DNA from: Waddliaceae bacterium
GTDB taxonomy: Bacteria; Chlamydiota; Chlamydiia; Chlamydiales; GCA-2709385
Assembly (NCBI GenBank): GCA_002709385.1
Contig: PAQS01000016.1
Coordinates: 61,621-125,620 of the forward strand
Reading direction: 5' to 3'
Length of the DNA stretch: 64,000 nt
Shown here one piece after another: positions 36,493 to 44,346 of this stretch. Below the pieces are notes generated by a model, which was not told the DNA's origin, made no database searches, and worked only from the letters and a program-made list of their open reading frames with translations. Numbering within the stretch: the stretch's first letter is position 1; the number at the start of each line of letters is the position of its first letter. A program made the translations under genes and the position numbers.

Positions 36493-36962
36493 CAGCTGAA
36501 ATAAGAAAAGCGGATGACTATATTCTTTATATCGAAGACTGTAAAGAAGATATAGAGGCTATGGAAAGAGCAATGAACAGCTCAAGTTACAGTATAAGAT
36601 TGCAATGCTGTACCTCGTTTGACGAAGCTAAAGAATATATCTTGAACTTACAAGATAGCTCCCTACAATTACCTATTCCAAAGGTTATCTTTTTAGATTT
36701 ACGTTTGCATGGATTATCAACTATATCTTTACTTGAGATGATCAAAAGCACTCCATCCTTAATGGCTATTCCTGTTCTTATTCTATCAGGCTCGGAACAA
36801 GATTCAGACCTTGTTAAATGCTGCTCACATGCAGCTACAGCGTATATTAAAAAACCTTTTCAGTTATCTAGTTTGAAGTTCAAAGTTCATACTACTTTAG
36901 ATTTTTGGCTCAATGTTGCTCATCTTCCAGGACATTGGATCACAGGTATTAAAAAAATATGA
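36489..36962 (+). CDS. Response regulator, Rcp1-type single REC
   Basis: 157 residues. Acidic pair at E16/D17 (YIEDCKED), phosphoacceptor D70 (IFLDLRLHG) and late lysines (YIKKPFQL). The D-x-x-E pattern near the N-terminus and the insertion before D70 resemble Rcp1-type regulators, which are partners of bacteriophytochrome-like kinases. The C-terminal HTTLDFWLNVAHLP looks like the dimer/helix-6 region. It starts by ATGA overlap with the sensor gene and ends by overlap with the next gene (ATGA), so it is translationally coupled on both sides. It would relay phosphate between the kinases. Confidence 0.88.
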   Translation: MTAEIRKADDYILYIEDCKEDIEAMERAMNSSSYSIRLQCCTSFDEAKEYILNLQDSSLQLPIPKVIFLDLRLHGLSTISLLEMIKSTPSLMAIPVLILSGSEQDSDLVKCCSHAATAYIKKPFQLSSLKFKVHTTLDFWLNVAHLPGHWITGIKKI

Positions 36963-38047
36963 ATGTTTTAATTGTTGATGATTCAGATTTAGATCGAGAA
37001 CGAATTCGTAGGCAACTACGAGCACAAGCTCCTAAGAACTACACTATTTATGAAGCAAGTTCTGGTGAAGAATGTCTTGCACAAATGGAATGCGAAAAAT
37101 ATGACTGTATTCTTTTAGACTATCGTCTTCCAGATATGAGTGGCTTAGAAGTACTGAGTTCCATTGAACACGAACACTTAAGTCACGCTGCTATTATTCT
37201 TCTGACCGGTCAAGGAGACCCTAAAATTGACCAAACAGCAGAAGATTTGGGAGCATTAGATTATTTGATTAAAGACGAAATCACAGCTCCTCTATTAGAA
37301 CGATCTATTCGTTATGCCGTAAAAATCAAATCACAAATGAACGACTTAGTTCATGCAAATCAAGTTAAAGATGATTTCATGGCAGCTATGTCACATGAAA
37401 TGCGTACCCCATTAAATGCAATCAACAATTTTTCTAATCATTTAAATATGGGGGTTTACGGTCCAATAGAAGAAGCCCATCAAAAAGTGATACAACGCAT
37501 TCATCGAGCAGGTAATCACCTCAGCGCTCTTGTTGAAGGAGTTCTCACTGCAATGTCTTTCGAACGAGATGCTCTAGAATTAAATAAAAAAGACTTCGAC
37601 CTAAAAAACGAAATTGAATTCGCAATAGAACTTGTAGAAGCAGATGCAGAAAAGAAAGAGATTACCTTAGAAATAGAAATTCCAGAAGCTATTCTGTGGA
37701 ATGGTGACCCATGCCGTATGCGACAAGTTCTCATTAATCTTATCGGAAACGCAATAAAATTTACTGAAAAAGGAACAGTAACGATAAAAGCTCAATGCAG
37801 TAATGGAAGTATTTCTATCTTAGTGTCAGATACTGGTATTGGCATTCCTAACGATCGTTTAGAAGATGTTTTAAAACCTTTTGTTCAAGTTGAAGGTAGC
37901 CTTAGCCGCAAATACGGAGGTTTAGGTTTAGGTTTATCTATCAGTAAAAAACTTGTGGAAATGCATGGTGGAACACTTCAATTAGAAAGCACCCTCAATG
38001 AGGGTACTTCACTTATGATCACTCTTCCATTGTCAGAGTTAAATTAA
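36959..38047 (+). CDS. REC-histidine kinase hybrid
   Basis: 362 residues. N-terminal REC domain (VDDSD; phosphoacceptor D54 in LLDYRLPDMSG; K in IKDE), then HisKA box (MSHEMRTPLNAI), N box (NLIGNAIKFT), G1 (SDTGIGIP) and G2 (GGLGLGLSISKKL), all complete. A reversed arrangement with REC first suggests that phosphorylation of this REC controls the kinase. No membrane segment. Last gene of the cluster; the last 4 bp overlap the convergent 38044 gene. Confidence 0.93.
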   Translation: MNVLIVDDSDLDRERIRRQLRAQAPKNYTIYEASSGEECLAQMECEKYDCILLDYRLPDMSGLEVLSSIEHEHLSHAAIILLTGQGDPKIDQTAEDLGALDYLIKDEITAPLLERSIRYAVKIKSQMNDLVHANQVKDDFMAAMSHEMRTPLNAINNFSNHLNMGVYGPIEEAHQKVIQRIHRAGNHLSALVEGVLTAMSFERDALELNKKDFDLKNEIEFAIELVEADAEKKEITLEIEIPEAILWNGDPCRMRQVLINLIGNAIKFTEKGTVTIKAQCSNGSISILVSDTGIGIPNDRLEDVLKPFVQVEGSLSRKYGGLGLGLSISKKLVEMHGGTLQLESTLNEGTSLMITLPLSELN

Positions 38048-38790
38048 GAATCGCTATTCACAGGAACAGTGATTTCGCCACCTACAATAAGTTTCTCTTC
38101 TTTAAATTCTTTTGCATTAACTGTTAAATCATCTGTTATAATATTTAACCCACTCAAATTTACAGAAGCATCTGTATGAATATCTAAATTCCCTGATATA
38201 AGCGAATCTCTCATTTTAATATCGCTTTTAGATTGGATAAAAACATCTGCTCCCCCATCAACAGAACGTGGAGTCTCTATAAGTACTGTTCCTTTAAATA
38301 CATTATCTTCGTGAGATAGAGTTATTTTTGTATCGCTTCTTTTGATGTAAGTTCCACAAATATGAATAGAGCCAGGATAAAATTGTAGCCATGATTGAGT
38401 CTTTATTTCTGTTCGGCCACCAATATTCATCGCCCCTAGTGCATCTACTTTTCTTGCGCCTAGAATTTGTAAACTAGAATTAACTGAAATTTCTTTTTCC
38501 GACTCAAACTCACCCACCAATTCAAAAGAAAGAGGTCCTTGACAATCTAGTTTTTCAAAAATATGAACATTTGAAAACTCCTTAAATTCTAGAGAAGACT
38601 GAGTTTTGATTGGAGCTTGGATATATAAGTCACCAAGTTCAGAAATTTCAATATGTTTTCCATCTTCTTTGTTAATTGTCTCAACATCAATTAGGATATA
38701 TTCTCGGCTAATTGTTGTATTTGGAGTAAAACTTTCTATATCATCTACAATATAAACGTCTTTAACTTCTCTGAAAATAAGGTCAGTCAT
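38044..38790 (-). CDS. Unknown beta-helix-like protein
   Basis: 248 residues from ATG 38790, chosen for the AAAGGAGA about 9 nt upstream. An in-frame ATG at 38859 would add a hydrophobic leader (MSFNILKYIVFFLCYHNAKG) that may be a signal peptide but has a poorer site (GGGG inside the adjacent hairpin). The body alternates short beta strands with turns (VNLSGLNIITDDLTVNAKEF, SDIKMRDSLISGNLDIHTDASV), as in parallel beta-helix or adhesin-like proteins. No family named. Converges with the hybrid-kinase gene by 4 bp. Confidence 0.6.
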   Translation of the reverse strand: MTDLIFREVKDVYIVDDIESFTPNTTISREYILIDVETINKEDGKHIEISELGDLYIQAPIKTQSSLEFKEFSNVHIFEKLDCQGPLSFELVGEFESEKEISVNSSLQILGARKVDALGAMNIGGRTEIKTQSWLQFYPGSIHICGTYIKRSDTKITLSHEDNVFKGTVLIETPRSVDGGADVFIQSKSDIKMRDSLISGNLDIHTDASVNLSGLNIITDDLTVNAKEFKEEKLIVGGEITVPVNSDS

Positions 38791-38860
38791 TTGTGTCTCT
38801 CCTTTAGCGTTGTGATAACACAAAAAAAAGACTATATATTTTAAAATATTAAATGACATA

Positions 38861-38890
38861 AAAAAACCCCTGAAAAATGAAATTCAGGGG
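38861..38890 (-). terminator. Terminator, probably of the cold-shock gene
   Basis: CCCCTGAA (38867-38874) pairs with TTCAGGGG (38883-38890). On the minus strand it is followed by six Ts (38861-38866). The cold-shock gene at 39106-39318 is the nearest minus-strand gene upstream; the 215 bp between show no gene. Confidence 0.6.
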
Positions 38891-39105
38891 AAAAGCCTCA
38901 GCAAACAATATAATCAATAAAAACAGACAAACAAACAGAAGTCACACATGCTTCAGTTATTTAGAAAACTGTATATACCTATGGAATTTGTCATCATTGA
39001 TTGTTGAATGCTGGAAGTCATTTTTGAGCAGAGACCCCCGGTTTGAGAAGAAAAAATCGCTTCTATACCAATACCGCGGAGTCCTGTTAACTTTGATAAA
39101 TGATT

Positions 39106-39318
39106 TTAAGCTTGAACTAGTCTAACCTGAACGGCACAAGGACCTTTTTTGCTCTGACCAATTTCAAATTCTACGCGATCACCTTCTTGAAGTTCTCTTC
39201 CATCTTGAACTTCAGAAATGTGAAAAAAGATGTCATCCCCTGAGTCTTGCTTAATAAAGCCAAAACCTTTGGCAACACTAAAAAATTTTACGCTTCCGAC
39301 ACTCACTTTTTGCTCCAA
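39106..39318 (-). CDS. csp: Cold-shock domain protein
   Basis: 70 residues, the whole OB-fold cold-shock domain. RNA-binding motif RNP1 (KGFGFIK, about 17-23) and RNP2 (IFFHISE, about 30-36) are both clear. Binds single-stranded RNA/DNA, probably as an RNA chaperone. Its stop is near an odd hairpin terminator. The long upstream gap (39319-39538) holds three phased AAGCTC repeats and perhaps a 5' leader, as is common for csp genes. Confidence 0.95.
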   Translation of the reverse strand: MEQKVSVGSVKFFSVAKGFGFIKQDSGDDIFFHISEVQDGRELQEGDRVEFEIGQSKKGPCAVQVRLVQA

Positions 39319-39476
39319 TGTCTATTAAAACTTTAAATTCTTGCTCTCTGAGTCTTTGCACAAGCCTATGCGCAAAATCCTCTTTAGTAGCCGCCACCAT
39401 TATTACAGTTTCTAGAACAAAATTCAAACAGACAATCACTAAATCAAACAATTATGGAATATTTTTAAGGAAATCT

Positions 39477-39502
39477 AAGCTCTGATAAGCTCAAAAAAGC
39501 TC
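39477..39502. repeat. Three AAGCTC repeats at exactly 10-bp period
   Basis: AAGCTC at 39477-39482, 39487-39492 and 39497-39502. Same helical face of DNA. They lie just after the thioesterase stop and upstream of the cold-shock gene on the minus strand; a regulator site is possible. Confidence 0.4.
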
Positions 39503-39538
39503 CTCGAACACATTTTAAAAAAATATTTATTCTGTTTT

Positions 39539-40000
39539 TTATCTTTCTTGACGCAATACAGCGAAGGTTCCTTCAAAATATACAGAAGGTTGGTCTGGAT
39601 TTCCTATATAAGCCTCGAGTTTTATTCTTCCTTTTCCTTTTTTCTGAAGAGAAGAGAATAAAAAATCCCAAGAATCCTGCTGATTAGAGCGGCAAATAGC
39701 CTTGATTTCTTCTTTTACAGGACGTTTGTAAGAAATATTACTCTGAGTAACAACGATTTCATAAGATCCGCTCACTTGAGATAGCTTCATGTAAATTAAG
39801 CTCCAACAAGATAAAGTACTGATCGCAGCCAAACTTCCACCAAATACAGTCCCTTTATGATTTCGATTTGCTGTAAACGCAGCTCCAAGAACAACTTCAT
39901 CAAGAGATAATGACTTAACAGAAAGCTCCATAGCTTTCGAAAGAGGAATTTGTTCATGTAAATATTTTTGAAATTCTTCAGAATTTACTGACTTCGTCAT
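39539..40000 (-). CDS. Thioesterase-like hotdog protein (YiiD_C type)
   Basis: 153 residues. The pattern NHKGTVFGGSLAAISTLSCW with the surrounding beta/alpha sheet matches putative thioesterases of the YiiD C-terminal family, which have a single hotdog fold. Substrate unknown, presumably an acyl-CoA or acyl-ACP. Its ATG directly follows the TAA of the phosphatidylcholine synthase gene, so the pair is an operon and a role in lipid metabolism is likely. Confidence 0.75.
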   Translation of the reverse strand: MTKSVNSEEFQKYLHEQIPLSKAMELSVKSLSLDEVVLGAAFTANRNHKGTVFGGSLAAISTLSCWSLIYMKLSQVSGSYEIVVTQSNISYKRPVKEEIKAICRSNQQDSWDFLFSSLQKKGKGRIKLEAYIGNPDQPSVYFEGTFAVLRQER

Positions 40001-40753
40001 TTAACCATACATCGTTTTTGGAGTTCGTCTAGTATTTATAAATCGAACCGAACACCAAATACAAAGAACAACAAAATAGCTAGAAGCAAAACACCATAAG
40101 TAAAACGTTAAAGGAGAAACTGTATAAATTGCTTCTGACTCTGTATTGACCATTACTAAGCGAAAAGATGTCGCTGCCCAAAGAACGGTAATAGGTAAAT
40201 TCAGCTTGCGCCTTTCTTTTACCCGAAAAGGGTGCACAAACCTCAATGGAACAAAAGTTAAAACCAGGCAAACTGAAATAAAAAACAAATTAACCCAAGG
40301 GCCCGTTTGCAAAATATGAAAATACAGGACCAATAAATTCCAAAGTGCAGGAAACCCTACAAAGTAATCATCTTCTGACTTGGCATTCAAGTTCGAAAAA
40401 GTATAGCAAGAAACAGATAAAATGGCAGCTGCGATAGCTGTTTCCCAGGCATTAGGTACTAGATCAAAGGTCCATATCATCAAAGCAGGAATAATCACAT
40501 ATGTAAAATAATCTACAATACTATCGAGAGTAGAACCATCAAAACTAGGAAGAATTTCACTAATACGTAGCCCACGAGCAAGAGTTCCGTCTATCCCATC
40601 CACAAATAGAGCAAGTCCTAACCATAGAAAAGCCCCTGTTTTATCCCCTTCTAAAGTTGCCACCATGGCTAGAAACCCTAAAACAACACCAGATGTCGTA
40701 AAAGCATGCACAGCCCATGCGGCTGTCACTTCGCGCTTTTTAGCTGTTCCCAT
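40001..40753 (-). CDS. pcs: Phosphatidylcholine synthase (CDP-alcohol phosphatidyltransferase)
   Basis: 250 residues, the usual length for Pcs, with about eight membrane helices. The CDP-alcohol phosphotransferase signature is complete: D-G-(x2)-A-R-(x8)-G-(x3)-D-(x3)-D in DGTLARGLRISEILPSFDG and SIVDYF. The SFDGSTLDSIVDYFTYVIIPA region is close to Pcs, which joins CDP-diacylglycerol and choline directly to phosphatidylcholine, in the inner membrane. Choline would have to come from a host or the environment. Phosphatidylserine synthase is the main alternative. Forms an operon with the thioesterase-like gene. Confidence 0.85.
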   Translation of the reverse strand: MGTAKKREVTAAWAVHAFTTSGVVLGFLAMVATLEGDKTGAFLWLGLALFVDGIDGTLARGLRISEILPSFDGSTLDSIVDYFTYVIIPALMIWTFDLVPNAWETAIAAAILSVSCYTFSNLNAKSEDDYFVGFPALWNLLVLYFHILQTGPWVNLFFISVCLVLTFVPLRFVHPFRVKERRKLNLPITVLWAATSFRLVMVNTESEAIYTVSPLTFYLWCFASSYFVVLCIWCSVRFINTRRTPKTMYG

Positions 40754-40933
40754 ACCCGCTTCTCTCTTCTAAATTCCACTAAGACTAGTATCTGTTTACA
40801 ATCAGATTGAATCAATAATATTTTATTGAAAAAGCAACTTCTAAAAACAAGTTAATATTTAGCAGAAATGGAACAGCATCATTTATCTCTTACTGAGATA
40901 ATGCCATTTTATATAAGAACAAAAGGACTCATC

Positions 40934-41794
40934 ATGAGCGACTTAGATAATATGCACTATGATTACATACAACGAGTAAGAAAAGTAATGCTCTATATTG
41001 AGTCTCATCTGGACGAACAACTGGAGCTACAAAAACTTGCTAAAATAGCAGCTTTTTCACCTTTCCACTTCTATCGCATTTTTCGCTCTCTTGTAGGTGA
41101 ATCTTTATCTGAATACCTAAGGCGTTTGCGTTTAGATCGGGCTGCATTACAGCTCAGAGCAGGCCAAAAAAACATCATTACAATAGCTCTAGAAGCTGGT
41201 TATGAAACGCATTCTTCTTTCTCAAAAGCTTTCAAAAAGCATTTAGGAAAAACGCCTTCTAGCTATCGCCACGAAGGAAAAGAACAAAATCTACTTATTA
41301 ATCTTAAAACCTTGAACCAAGGAATTAAAATGGATGCTGAAATTATAGAAACTGAAAATATCAATGTATTGTTTATTCGTCGCACAGGGAATTATTGTGC
41401 GAGTGCCCCAGATGCTACAAAGACATTATGGTCTCAATTAGGCAATCAGGGTATCGATATTCAAGCCCAACAATATTACGGTATTGCTCATGATGATCCA
41501 GATATTACAAAAGAAGAACAAGTACGTTATGATGCTTGTGTAGCAAAAGCTGTAGGTATGAAAATATCAGGTGAATTAAGTGAACAAAACATTCCAGGTG
41601 GAAAACACGTTCGCTTTGTTCATAAAGGAACGCTAACCAAGTTATCAGAAACTTATGACTATATTTATGGACACTGGTTACCTAATAGCGGTAAACAATT
41701 AGCAGATCGTCCTTGTGTCTTAGAATATATCCATAAACCTGATTGTTTGGACGAAGACAAATGGGTAACGAACGTTTACCTTCCTTTAGCCTAA
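40934..41794 (+). CDS. AraC-family regulator with GyrI-like effector domain
   Basis: 286 residues from ATG 40934 (AAAGGA about 8 nt upstream); an ATG at 40868 would add 22 residues without a good site. Two HTHs of the AraC type lie at about 12-110 (LQKLAKIAAFSPFHFYRIF; IALEAGYETHSSFSKAFKKHLG). The rest (about 130-286) is a GyrI-like/SBM small-molecule domain, as in Rob/SoxS-like or BmrR-type regulators. Likely activates a transporter in response to a hydrophobic compound. The gene stands alone with a convergent glycosyltransferase downstream. Confidence 0.9.
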   Translation: MSDLDNMHYDYIQRVRKVMLYIESHLDEQLELQKLAKIAAFSPFHFYRIFRSLVGESLSEYLRRLRLDRAALQLRAGQKNIITIALEAGYETHSSFSKAFKKHLGKTPSSYRHEGKEQNLLINLKTLNQGIKMDAEIIETENINVLFIRRTGNYCASAPDATKTLWSQLGNQGIDIQAQQYYGIAHDDPDITKEEQVRYDACVAKAVGMKISGELSEQNIPGGKHVRFVHKGTLTKLSETYDYIYGHWLPNSGKQLADRPCVLEYIHKPDCLDEDKWVTNVYLPLA

Positions 41795-41801
41795 ATCACC
41801 T

Positions 41802-41833
41802 ACCTACTTCAACAGCTTCATGTAGAAGTGGGT
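41802..41833. terminator. Hairpin between convergent AraC and glycosyltransferase genes
   Basis: ACCTACTTC (41802-41810) pairs with GAAGTGGGT (41825-41833) with one wobble; loop of 14 nt. It lies between the stops at 41794 and 41835. No T tract. Confidence 0.4.
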
Positions 41834-41834
41834 A

Positions 41835-42962
41835 TCATACAACTTGCTCTAAATCACTCGCATCTCTAAGTTCACTATTTTTTGTATCTTTCCACAAAGA
41901 ACCTAATTGTAGATTTTTTAAAGTCCAATTCGCTTTCAAAAGAACAGGTAAATTCGCTAGAAAAACTAAGCAACTAGCAGGCAAATAGATAAAGCGATTT
42001 TTCCATGTAAGATGTTTAAGCTTTGTGAAAGGAGCAATCAGCAAACCAGGTTTCAATACCCAAAATGTACGAGAAGAAACAAAGGAAGCTATTTCAGCTT
42101 TAAGCCAGTTGGGATTTTCTCGGTAACGCTCTAGTAGTATTGTATCTACTTTTGTATCAGGATCTTTCAGCATACATTGTCTTAAATACTGAAAAGTAAA
42201 GTCTAAAATGCTATTTCCCACAGCCTGACGCACTTGATTGTCAAAAATATCTCTAGGTCGTGTATAAGCCTCGAATAGATGCGATCCTTCCGAATGCCTT
42301 ACCATAGCTGTAATTTCTTCTTCTGTTGGGGTTTTCGTTAAAAACTCTGTGACCCCCAACCACTTGATAAACCCATCATCGATAATCATTTGATCTGGAA
42401 GATGAAAACGCCGTACAAAAGAACCACGTGCACAATACAGCTGCCCTGTAATCAAACCGGGAGCAGAACGATTCACACGTGTGACAGAAATCGAAAACAA
42501 GTTCATCAATGATTTCGTCTTCGATCGCTTAATATGCTTAACCGGCGTATCTGCCGACAAAATAGCCTCTGGATTCTCTATTAATTCCATAAGCATCTGA
42601 TAAAGAGTATCTCGATCTAAAAATGCAATATCTGCATCCATGAAAATATAGTAATCCGTTTCCTTGTCTGAGAGAGTATGTACAAGATCATTCCAAGCAT
42701 GAGAGCGATTTGGAACTGAAGACTCGTAAACCGTTGCTGTAAAGTAATCAGTGTACAAATGACTTGAGCGATATTTGTCAAATGCCTCTTCAGCTATCGT
42801 CACTGTGTTATCTGTACAACCATTTGCAATACAAAAAATATCTACAGTAGCTCCTAAACGCTTGCAATGCTCAAAAATCGTCTGATCCATTAAGGAATTG
42901 ATCGCCAAGCCAATACTATCTTCTTCATTCCAAGCAGGCATCCCCACGGTTATCTTCACCAC
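41835..42962 (-). CDS. Family 2 glycosyltransferase
   Basis: 375 residues. The start VGMPAWNEEDSIGLAI, the CTDNT turn (ANGCTDNT) and FMDADIAFLD (DxD-type metal site) form a GT-A nucleotide-sugar transferase. Near the C-terminus, hydrophobic stretches (FIYLPASCLVFLANLPVLL) may anchor it in the inner membrane. Sugar and acceptor unknown; no other polysaccharide genes are nearby. Confidence 0.85.
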   Translation of the reverse strand: MVKITVGMPAWNEEDSIGLAINSLMDQTIFEHCKRLGATVDIFCIANGCTDNTVTIAEEAFDKYRSSHLYTDYFTATVYESSVPNRSHAWNDLVHTLSDKETDYYIFMDADIAFLDRDTLYQMLMELIENPEAILSADTPVKHIKRSKTKSLMNLFSISVTRVNRSAPGLITGQLYCARGSFVRRFHLPDQMIIDDGFIKWLGVTEFLTKTPTEEEITAMVRHSEGSHLFEAYTRPRDIFDNQVRQAVGNSILDFTFQYLRQCMLKDPDTKVDTILLERYRENPNWLKAEIASFVSSRTFWVLKPGLLIAPFTKLKHLTWKNRFIYLPASCLVFLANLPVLLKANWTLKNLQLGSLWKDTKNSELRDASDLEQVV

Positions 42963-43235
42963 GACACTCCTATACCCAAAGCTTAACTTACCGAAGAAAT
43001 AGGCTATTTTTCTCTATTTGTTCAAGAATATTTACTACTTTATAAACTATAAAAAAGAGAACAAAAACACATAAATAGCTATAGACAAGACAATTAAAAA
43101 CAAAACCATCTTAATTTTAAATTAATTTATGTTTTAAGCTTCACTGACATAAAATTATACTAAGAGTTTTTACATACTATTTAGTTAATAAAAACCCACA
43201 TATAAAAGCATTCTATTTTGAGGGAGAATAATTTT

Positions 43236-44090
43236 ATGATAAAACCTGGTTTCAAACTATTATCGTTGTTTGCAATCGGTCTTACTTTATCGTTAGGTAG
43301 TTTGACAGCAGACAGTGTTCCGGATGTGTCTCCGGTTCAGTCAACAGCAAATCCTTTAGGTTTACAGACAGTTGGTCCTGTTAACCTTGCAGGATCGGAC
43401 TTTCGTTCGGCATCATTTTTAACGAATTTGCCGAACATCATGTCGTATATCGATGATCATCGAGATTTACTTGGGCGTTATCGTCCACCTACCAATAGTA
43501 GAATTGACCCAAACGGTCTTTCTTGGAACACTGACATGGATGTACGCGTATACTTTGTTGATGAATCTTCTATCCTTCATAATAGTATTGGTCATACAAC
43601 TAACAGTGATTTTAGTTTAAATTGGGGTGATGAAAAGCTTATTTTTCCAGATGCCTCTACAAACGGTTCTACTAGAACAAATAGTTGGCCTGGGTCTTTA
43701 GGAACACCAGTTCTTCCTGGAGATTTTGTAGAGCTTGGTACAATACCAGCGTGGACTCCGTTAGATTTCTTTGCTATCCCAAATGGTGGTGCTCAAGCTG
43801 GACATGAGCAAAACATTACACTTACCTACTGGACTGACCCAGACCAAAATAGTTTAGGTGATCCTGTACAGCACTTTTTCACAGTGAATCCTATTCCTGG
43901 AACAGACTATCTTCTCTACGCATTAGAAGATCTTCCTTTTGGTGCTTTTGGAGATTATGATGATGTATTCTTTATTGTAGAAGCCGTAGCAACTCCTGAA
44001 CCAGAAACCTATCTGATTTTAGGAGCATTTTTACTTATGGTGATTGCTATTCGAGGCAAAGAACCACTTAAAGCTAGAGTAAAAATCTAG
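43236..44090 (+). CDS. PEP-CTERM protein with DUF4114-like domain
   Basis: 284 residues from ATG 43236, which has AGGGAG 9 nt upstream. A signal peptide (about 1-25, LFAIGLTLSLGSLTA). A DUF4114-like end (YALEDLPFGAFGDYDDVFFIVEA) before the C-terminal PEP-CTERM tripartite sorting signal: PEP at about 254-256, a hydrophobic span (TYLILGAFLLMVIAI), then R/K. This predicts processing by an exosortase and export to the surface or matrix. The tail after the Arg (GKEPLKARVKI) is longer than usual. No exosortase in the window. Strong terminator follows. Confidence 0.82.
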   Translation: MIKPGFKLLSLFAIGLTLSLGSLTADSVPDVSPVQSTANPLGLQTVGPVNLAGSDFRSASFLTNLPNIMSYIDDHRDLLGRYRPPTNSRIDPNGLSWNTDMDVRVYFVDESSILHNSIGHTTNSDFSLNWGDEKLIFPDASTNGSTRTNSWPGSLGTPVLPGDFVELGTIPAWTPLDFFAIPNGGAQAGHEQNITLTYWTDPDQNSLGDPVQHFFTVNPIPGTDYLLYALEDLPFGAFGDYDDVFFIVEAVATPEPETYLILGAFLLMVIAIRGKEPLKARVKI

Positions 44091-44117
44091 TCTCTATAGC
44101 TTTTTAAACTCACTTAT

Positions 44118-44154
44118 AAAAAGCCTGGTTCCAATTTTGGAACTAGGCTTTTTT
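44118..44154 (+). terminator. Intrinsic terminator after the PEP-CTERM gene
   Basis: AAAAAGCCTGGTTCCAA and TTGGAACTAGGCTTTTT form a long stem with one wobble and a short loop, ending in a T run. A textbook rho-independent terminator. Confidence 0.85.
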
Positions 44155-44346
44155 CTTAAAGTTTCTTTTTCAATTCTTTTTGTTTCATATTTTCAAAATA
44201 CAGAAATGAAGTACTTGCATTGTTTGTATTGAACCATGCAGAATGAGCGACGTTACAATGGGACATCATCAATTCAATATATAAGGTCTTTATGACCGGG
44301 TCCCTAGATCATAGAAAACAGTGAACAACCATAGGGAGATGGGGAC

